The notes beneath the pieces are model-generated. The model was given only the letters and a program-made list of their open reading frames with translations, was not told the DNA's origin and did not search any database. Both the position numbers and the translations under genes were made by a program. Below, piece after piece: positions 47,635 to 58,643 of a stretch of DNA of 64,000 nucleotides. The stretch is from NCBI GenBank assembly GCA_019059635.1, contig JAGVRJ010000004.1:992001-1056000 (forward strand), given 5' to 3'. Position 1 is the first letter of the stretch; the number at the start of each line of letters is the position of its first letter. The stretch comes from Proales similis (lineage: Eukaryota; Rotifera; Eurotatoria; Ploima; Proalidae).

Positions 47635-48088
47635 ATGGGAATCGATTTCATGAATTTATTCTGCATTGTAAGTGCGATGAAAATGGTTCAAATTGTTCGG
47701 GTCTGTTTCTAAAGTGGCTTACGTTGCACAATCAAGGATTACGTAGGACAACATCGAGCCGAGAGACTGTTTCAAATTCTCATCTCTGTATTTGCGGTAA
47801 CCTTTCAATGCACCTTTCAACCTGCTCCAAATGTTCATATTTGGCTGCTCATGCTTTTAGGTGATCGGTTTCGTCTGGGGGTTTTACGTGCAACAATTTT
47901 CTGAGACTCTCAAGGTCACCGCTGTAGGAGTAGGCTTAAGCGCGTTGGTAAGTTCAATTAGTGTCCGAATTCTGACGACCAAATTGACGCAAACATTTCC
48001 TATCGTCCAGATCGTGCTGCCTCCGTGGCCTATCTGGAAGCGAAATCAGCTCAAATGGCAACGGCCTACAAACAGAAAAGAGAACTAG
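47635..48088 (+). CDS. SPCS1: Signal peptidase complex subunit 1 (12 kDa)
   Basis: Small ER-membrane subunit of the signal peptidase complex. Four exons 47635-47667, 47737-47796, 47861-47947 and 48011-48088, all phase 0; 85 aa. The pattern is that of the family: YVGQHRAERLFQ, two membrane segments (VFAVIGFVWGFYV and TAVGVGLSALIVL) in a hairpin, then LPPWPIWKRNQLKW matching human LPPWPIYRRHPLKW, and a basic tail (shorter than in human). AATAAA about ten bases behind the stop. Confidence 0.93.
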
Positions 48089-48248
48089 CTTCATCTCAAT
48101 AATAAACATTTAACTATATTTTCTGCCTTTTAAACCAGTTGATCAATCGAAATTTGGTAAATGGTCACGTCATAGACTGTTTTAGAATAAATGAATGATG
48201 AATATGTTGCTGATAGATCTAACTGCTGTTGTTCAATTCGGCCAAGAA

Positions 48249-49334
48249 TCAAGACGCAACTTCTTTTCTTAAATAGAACTTGTAGAATAAAACTCTGAAC
48301 TGAGTAGTAAACGAAAAGTAGATGACGAATCGCAAGCATGACTGCGATAGCTCGAGTACATTGGCACAAGCGGCCAACACTCTGTAGTAGTCTTGGCGAG
48401 TAGCTTCGCCTTTAAAAATAATGTTGGGATAGACGATTATCATCGGTATTGAACCCATGATGTAAATGAAAGCAACACAAATCGCCATGTATGTCAATTG
48501 GTTGTCTTTTTTAGAGCTCTTCTTCTTTGTCTCCTTCTTTGCCTTGTTTGCCGTATCGGCTGCTTCTTTCTCATTTGCGCCATCCTCGCCAGCAGATTTG
48601 CTTTCCTCCTTCTTCTCCTTGGTCGATTGGCTGGCCGACGACGAGGGCAGCTTTTTCTTCATTCGATTCCTTGATTGCTGAACAGTGCTGATGATCACCA
48701 CATTTGCAGCAACTAACAAGCCAATCGGGAATAGACGGGTCATTATTTGCCTGATGTAGTTAAACACAATGTAAGCTTGCCCTGTCGAAATAGGATGGGC
48801 AGTCGGTGCGCAGTTTACAACCGGATGAGTGAAAAAATCAATCACATTCATTCCGACCGCAATTATAAGCACAGCCACGCAGGATATATTAAACCTTAGC
48901 GGACTGAATAGTTTTGACTTGTGAGTGGGAAAGCGAACCGAAACCATTCTTTCGATAGTGACCAGAAGGTTGAACAGGGTTGCTAAGTTGCTCAGTGAGT
49001 TGGCTACTGGAATAAAAATGTAATACAAATAGACAAGCTTGACCCACACGTGAGAGTCAGTGGCAGCAGGTGTATAGTAGCTGACAGTGTAGGGAATAAC
49101 CACAATGCAGATGAGAAGGTCAGTCAGAGACAAGAAGCGCAAGTATTTGAAAGCAGTGGTGGTGAACGATTTGTCGCCATAAATGTGAATAGACGCCAAG
49201 TTGAGGAATATGCCCAAGATGCAAAGTGGACACAGCAAATACAAGTAAATGATTGCTTCGGCAACCAAAAAGTCCTGCTTGAAACTGTCACACGGAGACG
49301 AACTTGTGAATGTTGAATTCATCTCTGCAGCCAT
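48249..49334 (-). CDS. Class A GPCR, FMRFamide/neuropeptide-receptor-like, intronless
   Basis: 361 aa in one exon. Seven hydrophobic segments are visible; TM1 has GIFLNLAS (GN-like motif with conserved Asn), TM2 LSLTDLLICIVVIP, TM3 ends with ERMVSV in place of D/ERY, and TM7 has LRFVIYF in place of NPxxY. A cysteine in the second extracellular loop (VVNCAP) is present. The third intracellular loop is long, about 70 residues and extremely Lys/Glu/Ser-rich. The overall pattern is like invertebrate FMRFamide-type peptide receptors, but the ligand cannot be assigned. The 3' end is about 160 bp from the convergent SPCS1 stop. Confidence 0.85.
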   Translation of the reverse strand: MAAEMNSTFTSSSPCDSFKQDFLVAEAIIYLYLLCPLCILGIFLNLASIHIYGDKSFTTTAFKYLRFLSLTDLLICIVVIPYTVSYYTPAATDSHVWVKLVYLYYIFIPVANSLSNLATLFNLLVTIERMVSVRFPTHKSKLFSPLRFNISCVAVLIIAVGMNVIDFFTHPVVNCAPTAHPISTGQAYIVFNYIRQIMTRLFPIGLLVAANVVIISTVQQSRNRMKKKLPSSSASQSTKEKKEESKSAGEDGANEKEAADTANKAKKETKKKSSKKDNQLTYMAICVAFIYIMGSIPMIIVYPNIIFKGEATRQDYYRVLAACANVLELSQSCLRFVIYFSFTTQFRVLFYKFYLRKEVAS

Positions 49335-50504
49335 TCTGGACGCTTGATTCAGCTTTATCTACGCGGCCTAGAGTTCAATCTATACACGTTCTGCTCTAAG
49401 CTACTGTATCGAATCTGTAGTCTTTATAAACTGGGAGATCGGAAGCACACAAAAGCGTGACTTAAATATTTGCCTTTGGTTCAATTATTCATCTATATCC
49501 GCCGCTAGTCGACCTGTCAAGAAAAGCGGATGGCTACATTGTCTATTAACAATGATATATTCTTTAGAGATTAGATTCTATTTGTCCAACTTGACATGTG
49601 CTGGGAGCCAGATGCACATTGGAGCGGATTATTGATAGACTTCTTTTTTTTACATGTTTTTGCATTTGTTTCATTTCTTGTTTTCGCACCACGTCTGATG
49701 AACGCCGGCTTAAAGTTGTATTTACTTTGTAGAAATTAGAAGATTTGCATTTTAACAAAAGCGACTTGGAGCTTAAGCTGCTGATTCCTACTCAATTATT
49801 TATCGATTTGATTCGTGTCTAGAACCAAGTCAATCGCAACAATAACCACTCGTTGCAAATAGCGCCGTGGCAACACACAATTTCTTGTAGGAAAATAAGC
49901 GCTCCACTCGCCCGCAGAGAAAATAAGCTGTTTCATAATTTATCAAGGTGTTTTCGGATTTCATTGTCGTCTTGTTGACGCACACGAGCCTGCAAGCAGT
50001 TGACTTACCAACCTTCAGCCCACACACGCACACACACACAACTCTCTCTCTTTCCTTTCCTCTAGATTTGCTTTGACTCGAAAACAGTTGAGTTAAATTG
50101 ATGCTCAAAGCATTGCTCAGCTCAACTTCACTCGCAATATTCCCCCGCCTCATTGATCCTCTCTGCTTTCTTTCCACTACTTTTATTTTTTCAGATTATT
50201 GATAAGCAAGGCGACGAAAGAAAAATGAAAAAGTGCAAGAATCAAGCAACGAGTTTATTTCGGCTGATTTCTTTCGAGAGCAAATATTTAATCACAGGGC
50301 TTCAAAGTTTCTTTTTTTTTTCACTTTTCTTTCTGCTACTATTTCACATTAGTTGCTCTGAGTCTATCGGGTATCGTTGCCTACATTGCACAAACCACCA
50401 ACCACAAGCACGCAATCGAGTTCATTTAAAGCGCATATTTGCCGATCAAGCTCTGCAATCGGTGCCTCTTGCCGCCTTGTTTTAAGAAAAAGGCAACAAT
50501 CATC
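49335..50504. other. Intergenic region, no gene seen
   Basis: 1.2 kb shared upstream region of the minus-strand GPCR and the plus-strand small gene. It holds a short (CA)n/(CT)n patch near 50025-50055. No exon is supported. Confidence 0.5.
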
Positions 50505-50927
50505 ATGAGCAGTAATTCGTCATCTAGAAAGGGCAACAGCGGCAGAGCCCAAAAAAGCAGCGCTGGTCGAGCAATGAACGGACAACAGCGGCAACAGCAG
50601 CAGCCCGGCCATCGAAATTCGCAATCTTCGCAAAACGCCAATGGACAAGTTGATTTGAGCTATGGGTTAAACAAAGAAAAATGCGCCAGATGCAAAATGC
50701 TCAACGCATTTGTATGCGAGCATTCAACACCAGTGAGAGATGACTTGCAGAACATTTACGCCGAAGAAGGTCGCTACTACTTGTCGGCTAAAAGAGAGGA
50801 CAATATTGATCGAATGAGAAACAACGCCTCTCAGCGTGATCAGCGTGGACAAGGCAGGAAACGCAATAAAAAGGGAAAGCAAGCGGAAGAGGACAAAGGA
50901 GGCTGCTGCAACTGCTCTATAATGTGA
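50505..50927 (+). CDS. Small basic protein with a C-terminal CaaX box
   Basis: 140 aa in one exon from ATG 50505. Residues 1-50 are Ser/Gln/Asn/Gly-rich and likely disordered. A short conserved-looking block with possible metal ligands follows (EKCARCKMLNAFVCEH, residues about 53-70), then a highly basic segment (GRKRNKKGKQ). The end is GGCCNCSIM, so the final four residues CSIM form a CaaX prenylation box, preceded by two more cysteines that could be palmitoylated. The combination of polybasic stretch and lipidation motif suggests membrane attachment, as in small GTPase tails, but there is no GTPase domain. I do not recognise the family. Tail-to-tail with the SDR gene that ends at 51033. Confidence 0.7.
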   Translation: MSSNSSSRKGNSGRAQKSSAGRAMNGQQRQQQQPGHRNSQSSQNANGQVDLSYGLNKEKCARCKMLNAFVCEHSTPVRDDLQNIYAEEGRYYLSAKREDNIDRMRNNASQRDQRGQGRKRNKKGKQAEEDKGGCCNCSIM

Positions 50928-51032
50928 TTCCGTCATATTAACAAATCAAACGCATTCTTTAACTCAAGAATCTCTTCTCAAACTCAAACGTTAAACAAAT
51001 TACGCAATAAAATTCAGCGGAGGAGTTAATTT

Positions 51033-52324
51033 CTAAATTTTGACCATTTGGCAGCTGAGTTGCCAGAGCTTCTGGGCCGCTTCTGCGTTCGTTGCATGGG
51101 CAACTGGCCTTACAGGCTTGCAATCGCTTTAACGAAATGTTTTTGTTTAACTTGAACTTTTCGATCGATTTGAATGTTCATTACCTAAAGTACTGGCCGC
51201 TTTGACTCTCAACCTCTTCGGCCACCGCACAGTGAATTGTGGTCTGTGCGCCTTCGTAGCTCGACTTTGAAATCATGGCGTAGAACGGATAACCGAATTT
51301 GACAAGAAGAGGAAATGATGAAAAGAGGCCTTCTCCCGTGTAGCGCATCAACTCGGTTCTTACTGCGCCTGGATGCACTGCCGTTACAACAACTCCACTC
51401 TCTTTGAACCAAAATATCGAAACTAAAGAGCCGGTGCTTGTTGTCTTAATAGAAACCTCTTAAACGCTTGGCAAGTTCAATAGTAAACAGAATGTTGGCA
51501 GTTTTGCTCTGAGAGTAGGCAAGTATCGGAGAGTAGGATTTGTTCCAGTTAATATCGTCCCAGTTTATGCCATAACCTTTAAGTCATTTTCAGGATTCAT
51601 TTTAAACATCAAAAAAAGAGCCTTAAAGACCTTTATGAGCGAGCGAAGAAACATTTATGATGCGGCTCTTCGGCGATTTCTTTAGAATGTCGAGAAGTAA
51701 GTGAGTCAAGAGAAAATGTCCTTGGAAAAGCAAAATGCTACTCTCGATAGAACTCGGGAACACGTCAAGTCAGTCTACCTAAGTGGTTCACGCCGAACTG
51801 CATTTCAAACCCTTGCTTAGTTTCCCATCGAGGACAGAACATGATGCCTTCAAAATATGAGAAGAAAAAATTTTAAAATTTTGACTGAGATTGTAAATTA
51901 CCCGCGTTGTTGACGAGGATGTCGAGTCGGTCGAGCTTTTGGTTCATCTTGGCGGCAAACTCGCGCACCGTTTCCAGATCGGCCAGGTCGAGGTACTCGC
52001 TCTCGACCATCTGGTTGTTGCTCTCGCGTCTGATTGTCTCGGCCGCTTTCTCGGCCTTCTTGGTGTCGCGGCATGCCAGGATCACTCGGGCGCCGCGTCG
52101 CGCCAGATCCAGCGCCGTCTCGTAGCCTATGCCCGTGTTGGCTCCTGTGATGATGACCACCTTGCCGTCGAGGCGCTTCCTCGAGCGGCACACTTCCCCT
52201 CGGAAGTAGAGCCTGTTGGCCAGGTATCCAAGAACTTTGAAAATCAATAAACGCTTTCAATTGAAAGAAGATCATTTGACGCACCAATTACTCCTAAAGT
52301 GTACAATAAAAGCGTGGCCAGCAT
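51033..52324 (-). CDS. Retinol-dehydrogenase-like short-chain dehydrogenase (copy A)
   Basis: NADP(H)-type SDR of the RDH11-14 group, oxidoreductase for retinoids or other lipids at the ER membrane. Seven exons, minus strand: 52285-52324, 51902-52234, 51779-51847, 51631-51720, 51457-51576, 51185-51401, 51033-51126; 320 aa. A short hydrophobic N-terminal anchor (MLATLLLYTLGVI) precedes the cofactor motif TGANTGIG, NNAG, catalytic NVSS and YSQSK (Tyr-x-x-x-Lys), and HPGAVRTELMRY. All catalytic residues are present. Exon 2 is almost identical to exon 2 of copy B while other exons are clearly diverged. Only 136 bp separate its ATG from the copy B stop, with an AATAAA for copy B inside that gap. 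Confidence 0.92.
51902..52234 (-). repeat. Near-identical exon 2 tract, copy A
   Basis: About 330 bp differing from the copy B tract (53366-53701) at only three bases, all near the 5' end of the exon. Similarity stops almost exactly at the splice sites. The tract is markedly GC-richer than its flanks. Confidence 0.92.
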
Positions 52325-52460
52325 TCTAAAATTGGGCAAAGTTTCTATTTAATTTATTCTATAATACGCTCGTCATATAAAATTAATGAAACATGTGAGG
52401 ACTATGAACCCGAGATAGAGCTAGATCAGACCATTTTTTCGAGTAGAACACGCAGATAGC

Positions 52461-53894
52461 TTATTCGAAAGCGGCTGAATACTGCTTCTCTTTGAGCATC
52501 TTAATGCTCATATCCCACATTCGGCCGGCGCTTTCTGCGCTTCTTGCCTCAGCTGAAGGCGTTTTCAACTTACAATCGCTAAAATAAGTTGAAATTATTC
52601 AAAGAGGCTTTTAAATCTATTATGCAAGTTTCATAAGTCTACCTGAAGTAGCATCCGGAATAGTCCAATAAATTTTCATGAAGAGCACAGTAGAGAGTGG
52701 TCTGGGCTCCGTCAAGACTCGATTTAGATATGACGAGCATTATGGGGTGAATGAGCCAAAGGAAAATCGGCACCAAAAAGGACAAGCCTGGGCCAAGGTA
52801 CCGGGTGAGTTCTGTTCGGACCACGCCGGGATGCAAAGATACGACGGCAATGTTGTATCCTTTTCACAATGTGCTCATGAATAGTTTAGTCAGAAATTCT
52901 AGAGAACACTTTACTTGAAAGACGCTTCGAGAGTTCCTTTGTAAACAAGATGTTGGCTGTTTTACTTTGCGCATAGGCTCGCACAGACGAGTAAGAATTC
53001 TCCCAGTTTAAATCGGTCCAGTTTACACGAAAATCTTGAAGAATATAAAAATCATAGGTAAAGAATAATACTCTGGCTAGTAGTTTTACCGTAGTGGGCA
53101 CGCGAAGAAACATTAATAACCCTGGAGAATTCAGCCTTTTTTAGCAAATCGATCAGATGACTAGTGAGGAAAAAATGACCTAAAACCTTTTCAATGAAGC
53201 ACGAAAAGCATCAAAAAAAAATAAATTTCTCACCCAAATGATTAACACCGAACTGCATTTCAAATCCTTGTTTTGTCCGCCATTCAGGGCATATCATAAT
53301 TCCTGGTTGTGAAGCCAGATTAAGAGAGGACAATCTCAGTTTGACCAGTTTTATAGGAAACGAACCCGCGTTGTTGACGAGGATGTCGAGTCGGTCGAGC
53401 TTTTGGTTCATCTTGGCGGCAAACTCGCGCACCGTTTCCAGATCGGCCAGGTCGAGGTACTCGCTCTCGACCATCTGGTTGTTGCTCTCGCGTCTGATTG
53501 TCTCGGCCGCTTTCTCGGCCTTCTTGGTGTCGCGGCATGCCAGGATCACTCGGGCGCCGCGTCGCGCCAGATCCAGCGCCGTCTCGTAGCCTATGCCCGT
53601 GTTGGCTCCTGTGATGATGACCACCTTGTCGTCGAGGCGCTTCCTCGAGCGGCACACTCCGCCTCGGAAGTAGAGCCTGTTGGCCAGGTATCCAAGAATC
53701 ACTGAAAGAATCAAAAATTGACGAAAAGATTCGATTGCCAAGTAAATTTTCTCACCCAAAGCAGTGGAAAAGCCAAGAACGAGTAAACCGACAAGCTGAT
53801 AAGGATTGTTTGAGGATGAGATAAATTCTTTAAGTCTATGACCATATTGGCTAAAACAGCCGACATCTGCATCACATGTATTTGATGTTGACAT
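52461..53894 (-). CDS. Retinol-dehydrogenase-like short-chain dehydrogenase (copy B)
   Basis: Tandem paralogue of copy A with the same seven-exon layout: 53756-53894, 53366-53701, 53234-53302, 53090-53179, 52915-53034, 52643-52859, 52461-52578; exons 3-6 have exactly the same lengths as in copy A. 362 aa. It has a longer N terminus than copy A (MSTSNTCDADVGCF then a hydrophobic anchor LVGLLVLGFSTAL). TGANTGIG, NNAG, NVSS and YAQSK are intact. The C-terminal half differs from copy A at many positions (for example FLWLIHPIMLVISKSSLDGA). It lies upstream of copy A on the same strand, so the pair could share regulation. Confidence 0.92.
53366..53701 (-). repeat. Near-identical exon 2 tract, copy B
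   Basis: Partner of 51902-52234. The three differences give one silent change (GGG/GGC) and two replacements (E/G and G/D). Confidence 0.92.
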
Positions 53895-54554
53895 TTCCTG
53901 AATTTTTTCCAATACAAAATTCGAGTGATTAGGTAACAAATTTTAATTTAAATATTCTTTTCATTGTTTGAATAATAAAATCATTACACTCAGGGCGTGG
54001 CTAAATTTATTGTCTGGGAAGGATTTGCGAGTTTACCGCTGCCAGAGTGCCGAGAGTCTTGAGAAAACCTCCAGCCCACCATTTGGTGCTTATCCCACTC
54101 CCAAACTAACTCAAGTTTATTTAGCTTCATTTGTGAGTGTATTTTTGTTAACGGGATATAACCAGGCTAGATAAATTTTTTTTTTAATTAGGAAGCGAAG
54201 AGACGAGGAAATAAGAAGCAAAATACAATCTATATTTATAAGTATATATATAGTGGAGAAAGCTTTCCGAAAAATAAGCAAGTAATTTAGAGATCGGTAA
54301 GAGCAAATATAATTTACACAGATAAACAAAACTTATGCAGCATGATGCTAAGTAGCGCAAAGCCAACTCTTGCAGCACCTGATTAGTACCTGTGCAAGCG
54401 GCTGGGGGCAGGCTGGGCGAACTTGAGTAAAAAAATGTACACAGGGTGTGGTTGCATGTTTGGTTTGTTGTAGTGAGAATGCGTTCGTAAAAGCGGAAGA
54501 ATTATCAAGTTAGAAGTAGGTAAATATCTTAAGGTAAAACAATTAGCGCGCTAA
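53895..54554. other. Intergenic, no gene seen
   Basis: AT-rich spacer between SDR copy B and the 3' end of the OTUD5 gene. No coding frame is supported. Confidence 0.5.
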
Positions 54555-57029
54555 TCAGCTTTTCTGCGAGCACCTGGCTTTCAAACTGTCCAAGTACTCT
54601 TGTTGAGAAGCGGCTAGTACTTGGGCCAAAATATCTGTATCGTTGTTTGCCGTATCCTCGCTCCAATCAGCGGCATCGAAGCCGAGCAAATCGGGCGGCA
54701 GTTCGCTGAGAAATGATTTCGCCGGATTGATACAAAACTCTTCGCTCTCTACCACAACACCAGACGATACAGTTTGATCCTTTAACTCTTTGCTGCCCGC
54801 AGCTTGATCAAATCCGTACGGCGTGTAGATACTGCTCGATTTGCTCGGCTTTAGTCTTGGCGATGAAGAGCGTCGGTTGTTCATGACGGCCCGCGGTCGT
54901 CCGGGAGACATTCGACTCGGGCTCGTCCAATTCGAGCACATGGCAGTGTTGGGCGAGAGATTTTTGGTGTTTACGTAGTCTAAACCGCCCAGCCTTTCCT
55001 CGTTAGAAACTCTTTTTTCGTTGTCTTTAAGCCATTGAATATAGGACTCGCGAGCGACCATCTCCATCATTTCTTCATTGGTCGCCTCCCAGTCAGTTGC
55101 TTTCAGTTTATCGTCGAGCATTGCTTGCTCCAGATGAAATTCTTCTGATTTCTTCAGAGCTTCGTTCATTAGGTTGGTCTCGGCCAGCTTGAAAAAAAAA
55201 TCATTTCAACTTAGACTTTATACAGAAGAAGGGAAATAGAAGAAATAATAGATTACCCCAGGCTTAAGCTGAGGAAGGCCAAGGCCTAAGCCGATCGTTG
55301 CTTTGAAAGGATTTACCACTGAATTATAGTGGTTTCGACCGTGATATGAAAGTCGTATGGGCTCATTATCAGTCTGGTAATCGCTTTGAAAAGTGTTGCT
55401 TGGCTCGGTGCTGTATTCATAGACCTCGATAGGCCTGTTGTACAGCTCGGCAATTGCGATCATTTCGATGTGATTTCCATAACATGAGTCTTCTCGTTTT
55501 CTGCTTATGTAGCGCTCAACGTCCTCGGTCATGTATTGCTTGAAGTAGTCCGCATTCTTGGCCTAAGCGAAAAGTTTTGCTGCTTAATTATCCGATGAAT
55601 CTCTTTGATGCGCATTCTTTCTTACAATATAGTCCATGCAATTAATTCTGATGGTCGAATGCATCTCTTCGTCTCCGTAGATTTGATCGGCTGCAAATTG
55701 AAAAAATAGTTGAAATAGGTGTCAGAATAGTAATAATACTAATAAATTATAACGAGGCCTGACGAGCCAGAGCTCAGTGAGAAATGTTAAGTGGAAAAGA
55801 CTCAATTAAGCGGAAGAGTGGAGCATACTCTTCAATCAAGCGTGGCTCACTTCCGATCAGTCTTGAACAAGCGGAAAGCTGAATCTCAAAAGGGTTGAAA
55901 AAAGAGGAAAGCGATCAGGATAGAGTCTGCAAGGGCCAATTAATCTCTGTCTTAATTAATTCGAGCCAACGGATGCAGCGATTTGATTGAAAGCGCATGA
56001 GATTTAGAAGCGGAAGAACGCTACTTACCAACTGCACGGAAGAGACAAGCGCCGTCCTCTTTCATCGCCTTGATTATGAAACCCTTCTTTTCTTTGAGAG
56101 CGCGGCAAAACTTGGTCTCGAGCTAGACAAAAATCAAATAGCGAGTTAGGCCTGAATAAGCAAAATGGCAATTGACGAATTCTCTTCACCTCTTCTATGG
56201 TGTCGGCGTAAATGATGCCCCCAGATGAGTTGAGAAGGCCATTGGGAGTGGGCTTAAGTGCTGAACGTCTATTCGGCTCGTACTCGTCTTCACTGTTATT
56301 CATGTAGTCGCCGTTTAGATGTTCATTTCCCATTTGCTTTGTCCATTTGTTTTTGATGGCATCACTGTTGCGTCGGCTCGAAGGCTTCTTGGCTTTTTTC
56401 CCAAATTTTTTGGTGGTTTTCTCGAAAAACTGCGGCGGCTTATAGAATGGATGTGCCACTGTGCTGAAAGCCTCGTCTTCCGAGTCTGGCTTGCTGGCAT
56501 TGGCGTCAGAGTCAGACGACTGGTCAGCAAAGTTCGATGAATAGTTTGGCTCGAACGATGAAATTAAAGCGGGCGCGGACTGAATTGGTTTGCATTTTGA
56601 TTTTGAACTCTTATGTTTAAGCTTGATTCGTTTGCTGAGAGATGATGAGGTTCCTGGTTCGAGGGACAAGTCGTCGTTGCCGTTTGACGAGTCGAGCATT
56701 GAAGAGGATGAGCTCGAAGAAATGTTCGCCACTGATGCCGCTCTGCCGCTCTGATTTTCGTCTGAGGACTGCTCATTCTGGCCGGCTGCTGAGTTGATCA
56801 GTACCAGCAGCCTCTTGCCGGACTGGTGAGGAACGTTGCTCGCATCTGCGCCATTTGGTTCAGTGCTCACGACATTATGAGTTAGCTGAGTACTTGATGT
56901 AGACGGAGCGGCTAAATGCGATGATCCACTGCCCTGAGACGATTGGCTCGGTTGTTGGCTCTGTAAGGTTGACGATGCCGGCTGAGCTTGTTTGGCTTGT
57001 TGCTTTTTATTGTTTGATAGTATGGTCAT
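54555..57029 (-). CDS. OTUD5: OTU deubiquitinase OTUD5 (DUBA)
   Basis: Cysteine protease that removes ubiquitin chains. Five exons, minus strand: 56190-57029, 56029-56122, 55626-55690, 55257-55562, 54555-55187; 645 aa. Residues 1-270 are a Ser/Gln/Lys-rich disordered region. The OTU domain starts at [15 protein letters not shown] and shows the catalytic [19 protein letters not shown] (Asp and Cys) and the catalytic His in [27 protein letters not shown] and [12 protein letters not shown] are strongly OTUD5-like. After it come [20 protein letters not shown] and a C-terminal ubiquitin-interacting-like helix ([16 protein letters not shown]), both typical of OTUD5. Exon 2-3 are separated by a longer intron (about 340 bp) than usual here. 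Confidence 0.95.
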
Positions 57030-58643
57030 TGCAATTCATTCATTGAAGAGTGGTCCGCGCAAAACTCTTTTTCTTTTTTCTCTTCTTTTTCGCTTGGCTT
57101 TTCTCGTCTAAGTTTTTCAGTTTAAATTTTCAAAAAAGGATGCTTCACGATTCAATGAACGAGAAGCACTGTTCGGGCAAAGAGTGCGAGTAACTCAATT
57201 TGTGTTCTCCAAACCGTGGGCTAGCTAAAACTCCTCTCCGAAAATGAAAATATTAAATTTATTGTCGTCATTGAATATATAATGCAAGGCTCGAAAGCGA
57301 AATTATAGGGAGTAGTAAAACTTGAGAATGGCAAACAAGCATTTGATTGGTGCATGGTAAACATAATCTGACTGCATCGCAATCGCCATGCAATAATGTA
57401 GGTTAACCTATATGTTGCCCCATTAAATTCCGCATAATCTATTCGCTCTTTTAATAAAGCAAGCCGGCTGAACGCTTTGCTAGTTAACCTAATTAACCGA
57501 GCTGGGCATTGCCAAGTTCCACTTTTGGCATAATACGCGTCCAAACACGCTCAGTTTGTCCGACCTAGCCAAAAGTATTATTCACTCGATCATATGTTTT
57601 GGGCAAATGTTGAATGCATTATGTGGTCGGATGGAGCCAATCAGACCCAGGGATATGTAATCTGGTCTTTATTGCTCCATTCAAAACATGAAACTAATAA
57701 GCTGAAACGAAGCGATTTCTGATTAATTCTAAAGACACATATCCATGTACTAGTCGAGTGGTTGGGCCGAGAGCGAGCAACAATGCAAAGTGAAATTGAT
57801 TGATCGACTCAGCGTTCACGATCAGCTCTTATTTTGCATAAACATCTGGCTATTTCCCCATTCAAAGCACTGCGCTCCACAATTTTACCAACTCGCCCGC
57901 TCTTGAATGTTTCGACGGTCGCTCTGTTGCCTTTGGCCTCTGGATGCCCTCGCCTAAAGCACACGAGCACAGAGTGACCAACTATCATAATTATGGACTG
58001 GCGCAAAATTGACGAAAGCTAAAAATGAGACAATCGCCGAGTAAATATCAGAATAAAATGCGAAGTGAGAGAAAGCGAAATTCAATTAGTTCCTATTCTC
58101 GCTTGCTCAAGCTGAACTAGAACTCAGTCAAAAGCCTGTTGGGGCTCGACAGAACATAAGCAAAGAGTTGGCTCGAAATTTTCTCTGATTTCACTCGAAC
58201 AATAAAAGAGCAATTAGCCGAATGTTTTCTCTCGTGCAGAGTTCAGTTCGCCGCATTCACCGAATAAAGCGAAAAGAAACACAAGCAATAGTCGGTTCAA
58301 ACGGCCTTATAGTATAAACAATTAGGTTAGTACATGGCCAAAACTCAAACGCTCTATCTGAGTCTAGCGAGAGACCAGCCAAACGACCATATCGACGCAT
58401 AATGAGAAAGCAAGAGGAGATGCTCTCTTCCAGCTTCTTGATATACTAAAAAATAGCCAAACTGAAAGAGAGAGAGAGAGAGAGAGCGCGAGAGGAAAGA
58501 AGAACTTAGTTCAAGATGCTTAATCGAAACAGACTTGATATAAATAAAATTTGACTGGAATGAGGCAAATGTAAAATAGGAAACGGTTTCTTGAAAAAAA
58601 ACTCATTGCTAAACAAGCTCTTCATTTCTCAACTTGTTCACGC
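57030..58643. other. Divergent promoter region, no gene seen
   Basis: 1.6 kb between the OTUD5 and BRCA2 starts. It contains a (GA)n microsatellite at about 58467-58486. No exon is supported. Confidence 0.5.
58467..58486. repeat. (GA)n microsatellite
   Basis: Ten uninterrupted AG units, about 160 bp upstream of the BRCA2 start. Confidence 0.95.

Noticed and set aside
51939-53705. Plus-strand ORFs opposite SDR exon 2 in both copies
   Set aside because: They are antisense shadows, conserved between copies only because the sense exon is nearly identical.
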